Positions 60,583 to 64,000 of a DNA stretch of 64,000 bases are shown here, piece after piece. Every line of letters begins with the position of its first letter. The stretch's first letter is position 1. The DNA is from Lutibacter flavus (GTDB taxonomy: Bacteria; Bacteroidota; Bacteroidia; Flavobacteriales; Flavobacteriaceae), in the NCBI RefSeq assembly GCF_900188355.1, contig NZ_FZNX01000001.1, forward strand, positions 605,754-669,753, read 5' to 3'. Under the pieces are notes generated by a model, which was not told the origin of the DNA, did no database searches, and was given only the letters and a program-made list of their open reading frames with translations. The position numbers and the translations under genes are program-made.

Positions 60583-63465
60583 TTATTTAAGTACAAAATT
60601 TAATCTGGCAAAAAGGAAACGACCTCCAACACCAAATTGTTGTGCTCTTCTTGACCAGTCAAATCTACCACTACTTCTGTTGGTTCCACCATCAGAAAAT
60701 TCTTGTGCAGCTCTATCTGGTTCTACATCAAGTAAATTATTTGCTCCAACTGTAATTGTTAAAGATTCAGTTGCTTTGTATCCAAAAGATAAATCTGTAA
60801 CTACTTTTGTTCCAAATACTTGTTGTCTGGTAACATTGTTTGTAGCTTCAGTTACTTCACCAAAATATACATTTCTTAAAAACACGTTGAATTTATCAGT
60901 AGTTAAACTATGAGATAAATTAACTTTAGTAGTAGGTACGGCTTCTTCTAAATACACTCTACTTGCCTCATCGAAATAGGTATCAACTTTTCCTGCATCT
61001 ATTAATACTTGTGAGGCATTTACATCACCAACTCTTTTGGTGTTTGAAAAAGTTGCAGCAAAGTCAGTTTTTAATTTTGTATTATCACCAAAGTATGCAT
61101 CATGTGTTATTACTACATCTAAGCCTTTTGATTCAGTATCAATTGCATTCGCAAAAAATGCTGCAGCACCAGCATTTGCCTGAGAAAGTAATTTATCTAA
61201 TTCTGTGCCAGTTCCTGGTCCTGAAAATCTACCTGTATATACAACTCTATCATCAATACCTACCCAATAACCATCAACAGTTAATGTTATATTTGAGTCA
61301 GGAAATTTTGATGTAAATCCTATACTAACACTGCTAGAAGTTTCTTCTTTTAACTGAGGAATTCCTAATAATTGAGCAGCTCTACTATCATTTGCAAAAG
61401 TTCCAACTTCAATAGGGTCACCATTTTGATCAAAAATTGTTGAAGTAGAATTAAAGTTTAATTGGTGTAAAGATGGAGCTCTAAAACCAGTATTTACGGC
61501 AGCTCTTATATTTGTATTTTCACCAGCTTTTATTCTAGATGCAACTTTAAAGTTTAATGTTGAACCAAAATCAGAGTAATCTTCATAACGAGTAGCTAAA
61601 CTTAATAAAAAGCTTTCTGAAATATCAGCTTCAACATCTAAATAACCAGCAACACTGCTTCTTCCTCTAGATAATTCGTTAGCCGGACTAAATCCAGGAA
61701 ATACTTGAGAACCTCCTGGTCTTGAAGCTCCAAAAAAGTCTACAGAAGGATCTTGACTGTCCAAAGTAATTACTTGTCCATCATCAGTATATTGGGCATA
61801 TGAAGCTTCTTCACCAGAATAAATTTCATATGTTTCTATACGGTATTCAGATCCAAAAGCAACATTTACTCCAGACATAACATCGTCATAAAATTTACTG
61901 ATATCTAAATTAGTGGTGTTTTGGGCGAATGAAAATCCACCAGCATCAAATTTTGTTGGTGATGCACTTTGTTTAGAAGCATTAAATGTATTTCCAATAG
62001 TATATAAAAATTCATTTTTACCATAAGTATTGCTAAAGTCAACATCCCATTCAGATACCTTTCCTTTTATTCCTACTGAAAATGATTTATCGGTTATAGC
62101 TGAATTAATTTCTGGTAAAAAACCATTAATATAGGCAGGAGTATAAGTTCTACTTTGACTAGGTAATCTATAAAAACCAGCAGAGTTTCCAACTCTTGAA
62201 CTAACACCAGCAAATGAGTAAAGTTCAGTTCCATCGTCATTTAACGGTAATGAAAAGTTTGCAAAGAATCGACCACCACGTAAAGCAGATTGACCAACTC
62301 TCATGTTAAAATCACTTCTATCTAAACCTCTAGCAGCTAATTCTGAAGTAGTATTATCAGCTGATAAAATACTTTGTAATTCAGATTTTGTTGAAGACGG
62401 GCTTAAACCTAAACCAGCAGCATTACCATATTGAATTACATCTGATACATCATCATCTAATAAATTAGATAAATCATATCCGGCATTATCAGCAAATCTT
62501 TCAACAGTATTATAAAGATTGAAAATACCTCCTTCAAATTCTTTCATTCTACTATATGGATCTCTCACGTCAAAATCTCCAGTGAAATTTAAAAAGCCTC
62601 CTTTATCTCCTAATTGTAAACCATAGTTAGCACTTACGTTTGTTGTGCTACCATCACTTCCTCCAGTTTGATCATTTGAATTTTCAGAGAAATATGCACC
62701 AGAAGTTATATTCATAGTAAGTTCATTAGTGCTTCTTTTTAATACAATATTTATAACACCTGCAATAGCGTCAGAACCATATTGCGCTGCTGCACCATCA
62801 CGTAAAACTTCAATACGCTCAATAGAAGCTGCAGGAATTGCATTTAAATCCGTACCTACGCTACCACGTCCAAAGGTTCCATTTACATTTATTAATGAAG
62901 AAGTATGTCTTCTTTTTCCATTAATCAACACCAAAACTTGATCAGGACCTAAACCTCTTAATGAAGCAGGATCTATATGGTCTGTACCATCAGAAATCGT
63001 TTGGGTATTAGATGTAAAAGAAGGAGCCACATAATTTAAAATTTGATTTAAATTTACTTGTGGACCAGCTGTTATTAGTTCGGTTACATCAATAATATCA
63101 ACAGGAACTGCAGTATCTACAGCTGTCCTGTTTGGATTTCTTGAACCTACAACAACTACCTCATTTAAAGAAACTCCTGATATCATAATAACATCAAAAC
63201 TTAAAGTTCCATCCATTTGTAATTTTTTATCATTAAATCCTACATACGAAAAAATAAGATTTTCACTAGATTCTACCCTAATGTTGTAATTACCATCAAA
63301 ATCTGTTGTTGTTCCTCTTGATGTTCCTTCTATTGTTACCGAAACACCTGGCAGTGGTTGATTGTCAACATTGGTAACTGTACCTGTAACTTGATAAGAT
63401 TGGGCATAAATTCCCATTGTTAAAAGCGAAAATATCGCTAAAATTAATTGTCTTTTTTGTTTCAT
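60583..63465 (-). CDS. TonB-dependent receptor with carboxypeptidase-regulatory-like domain
   Basis: The 960-residue protein has a signal peptide (to about 22, GIYAQ), a carboxypeptidase-regulatory-like domain (GTVTNVDNQPLPGVSVTIEGTS...GNYNIRVESSENLIFSYVGF), a TonB-box-like stretch SLNEVVVVGSRNPNRTA, the plug with LRGLGPDQVLVLINGKRRH and RIEVLRDGAAAQYGSDAIAGVINIVLKR, and a large barrel ending in GRFLFARLNFVLK. No susD partner is next to it, so it is not a plain SusC; the substrate is unknown. The Crp/Fnr gene is divergent from it and might regulate it. Confidence 0.9.
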   Translation of the reverse strand: MKQKRQLILAIFSLLTMGIYAQSYQVTGTVTNVDNQPLPGVSVTIEGTSRGTTTDFDGNYNIRVESSENLIFSYVGFNDKKLQMDGTLSFDVIMISGVSLNEVVVVGSRNPNRTAVDTAVPVDIIDVTELITAGPQVNLNQILNYVAPSFTSNTQTISDGTDHIDPASLRGLGPDQVLVLINGKRRHTSSLINVNGTFGRGSVGTDLNAIPAASIERIEVLRDGAAAQYGSDAIAGVINIVLKRSTNELTMNITSGAYFSENSNDQTGGSDGSTTNVSANYGLQLGDKGGFLNFTGDFDVRDPYSRMKEFEGGIFNLYNTVERFADNAGYDLSNLLDDDVSDVIQYGNAAGLGLSPSSTKSELQSILSADNTTSELAARGLDRSDFNMRVGQSALRGGRFFANFSLPLNDDGTELYSFAGVSSRVGNSAGFYRLPSQSRTYTPAYINGFLPEINSAITDKSFSVGIKGKVSEWDVDFSNTYGKNEFLYTIGNTFNASKQSASPTKFDAGGFSFAQNTTNLDISKFYDDVMSGVNVAFGSEYRIETYEIYSGEEASYAQYTDDGQVITLDSQDPSVDFFGASRPGGSQVFPGFSPANELSRGRSSVAGYLDVEADISESFLLSLATRYEDYSDFGSTLNFKVASRIKAGENTNIRAAVNTGFRAPSLHQLNFNSTSTIFDQNGDPIEVGTFANDSRAAQLLGIPQLKEETSSSVSIGFTSKFPDSNITLTVDGYWVGIDDRVVYTGRFSGPGTGTELDKLLSQANAGAAAFFANAIDTESKGLDVVITHDAYFGDNTKLKTDFAATFSNTKRVGDVNASQVLIDAGKVDTYFDEASRVYLEEAVPTTKVNLSHSLTTDKFNVFLRNVYFGEVTEATNNVTRQQVFGTKVVTDLSFGYKATESLTITVGANNLLDVEPDRAAQEFSDGGTNRSSGRFDWSRRAQQFGVGGRFLFARLNFVLK

Positions 63466-63645
63466 TTAAATTGATTTTATTTAGTTAATTCGCGTAATAT
63501 ATAACAAAAAGATAATATACGGTGTGATTAATTACACATATTAATCATAAAATATAGAATTTATTTTCATTATTATAATTTGATATATATATATTGTAAG
63601 GTTGAATTAATATTTCGACCAACATTTAAATAATTTAAGGTAGAT

Positions 63646-64000
63646 ATGAGTAAAATTTGGTATTTAGAAAATGTTAATTTATTTAAAATTTTATGCCCGC
63701 ATAAATTTGCAGCTTATAAAGACTGCCATAATTTTACTCAATATTCAAAAAGTGATTATATTTATTTTGTAGAAGACGCTTCAACCAAAGTATTTTTAAT
63801 TGAAAAAGGAAAAGTAAAATTAGGTTATTATAATGAAGATGGGAGTGAAGTGGTTAAAGCAATTTTATGTAAAGGCGAGTTATTTGGTGAAAAAGCAATT
63901 TTAGGTGAAGAAAAACGAAATGAATTTGCTCAATCAATAGATAATTCCACATCAATTTGTCCGATAGGTGTTACAACGCTTCACGATTTAATGCGTGATA
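63646..64000 (+). CDS. Crp/Fnr-type regulator, 5' part only
   Basis: From the ATG at 63646 the frame stays open to the window end (118 codons). It encodes a cyclic-nucleotide-binding jelly roll: YIYFVEDASTKVFLIEKGKV, KLGYYNEDGSEVVKAILCKG, GELFGEKAILGE. The C-terminal winged helix would lie outside the window. The order of strands fits Crp/Fnr regulators. Effector-binding residues typical of cAMP pockets are not clear, as in many Bacteroidota members. It diverges from the large TonB-dependent receptor with 180 bases between. Confidence 0.8.
   Translation, partial: MSKIWYLENVNLFKILCPHKFAAYKDCHNFTQYSKSDYIYFVEDASTKVFLIEKGKVKLGYYNEDGSEVVKAILCKGELFGEKAILGEEKRNEFAQSIDNSTSICPIGVTTLHDLMRD

Noticed and set aside
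60560..60913. 117-codon plus-strand frame at the end of the receptor gene
   Set aside because: It is the shadow of the conserved barrel end of the receptor on the opposite strand.
60963..61316. 117-codon plus-strand frame inside the receptor gene
   Set aside because: It is antisense to a well-supported TonB-dependent receptor and is Leu/His/Gln-rich low-complexity sequence.
1..64000. tRNA genes or rRNA
   Set aside because: I saw no cloverleaf with a GTTCRA T-loop and CCA-side stem and no rRNA sequence on either strand by eye; a tRNAscan run would settle it.

Overview
The window comes from an AT-rich member of the Bacteroidota, most likely a marine or aquatic Flavobacteriaceae (Lutibacter- or Polaribacter-like; genus not provable from this sequence). 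The reasons are the TAnnTTTG type of -7 promoter element ahead of many genes, almost no Shine-Dalgarno sequences, a type IX secretion sorting domain, TonB-dependent receptors with a carboxypeptidase-regulatory domain, and marker families such as DUF4290 and a DnaJ with one zinc centre.

Layout. 1-6050 is an accessory island: a DUF5677-like and a DUF2971 protein, a 53-aa ribbon-helix-helix gene at 2063-2224 (minus strand), a repeat-rich non-coding stretch, a two-hairpin small RNA, and an operon of a small unknown protein with a serine recombinase. Next to it lie an intact TIGR02757 gene and, at 6018-6569, a diverged TIGR02757 copy truncated after residue 168, which probably marks the island edge. 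6600-17380 is a minus-strand housekeeping block (yjjX, miaA, K+ channel, DUF3857 protein, DnaQ/GIY-YIG protein, YggS, DUF1015, serA-like, serC, LuxC-like reductase). 17385-24040 holds a ferredoxin and a small locus that looks built for N-glycan breakdown (glycosylasparaginase, CutC, GH92 mannosidase, sugar MFS transporter). 24160-30146 is ychF, a broken EamA gene and topoisomerase IV (parE, parC).

30150-36013 is a second accessory block. It carries three plus-strand genes for exported proteins, ending in a 1298-residue fibre-like protein, and it lies between a C-terminal fragment of a BtuF-like gene and the complete BtuF-like gene. Next come a cobalamin riboswitch with a BtuB-like receptor, a FadL/OmpP1 porin, a membrane protein, pcrA/uvrD, DUF4290, murA, grpE-dnaJ, a second copy of the two-hairpin small RNA, RNase P RNA, aconitase, the glycogen operon glgA-glgC-glgB, a GH31 alpha-glucosidase, a MORN/TonB protein, a large TonB-dependent receptor and the start of a Crp/Fnr-type regulator cut by the window end.

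The strongest candidates for something undescribed are (1) the pair of small RNAs at about 2730-2799 and 49286-49367, which share promoter, hairpin, an identical 16-nt linker and a terminator, the linker being antisense to ATGAAAAA gene starts; (2) the fibre protein, which joins tandem 16-residue beta-roll repeats and a phage-tail-like motif to a C-terminal domain resembling targets of diversity-generating retroelements; and (3) two accessory blocks that are each bordered by diverged partial duplicates of a host gene.
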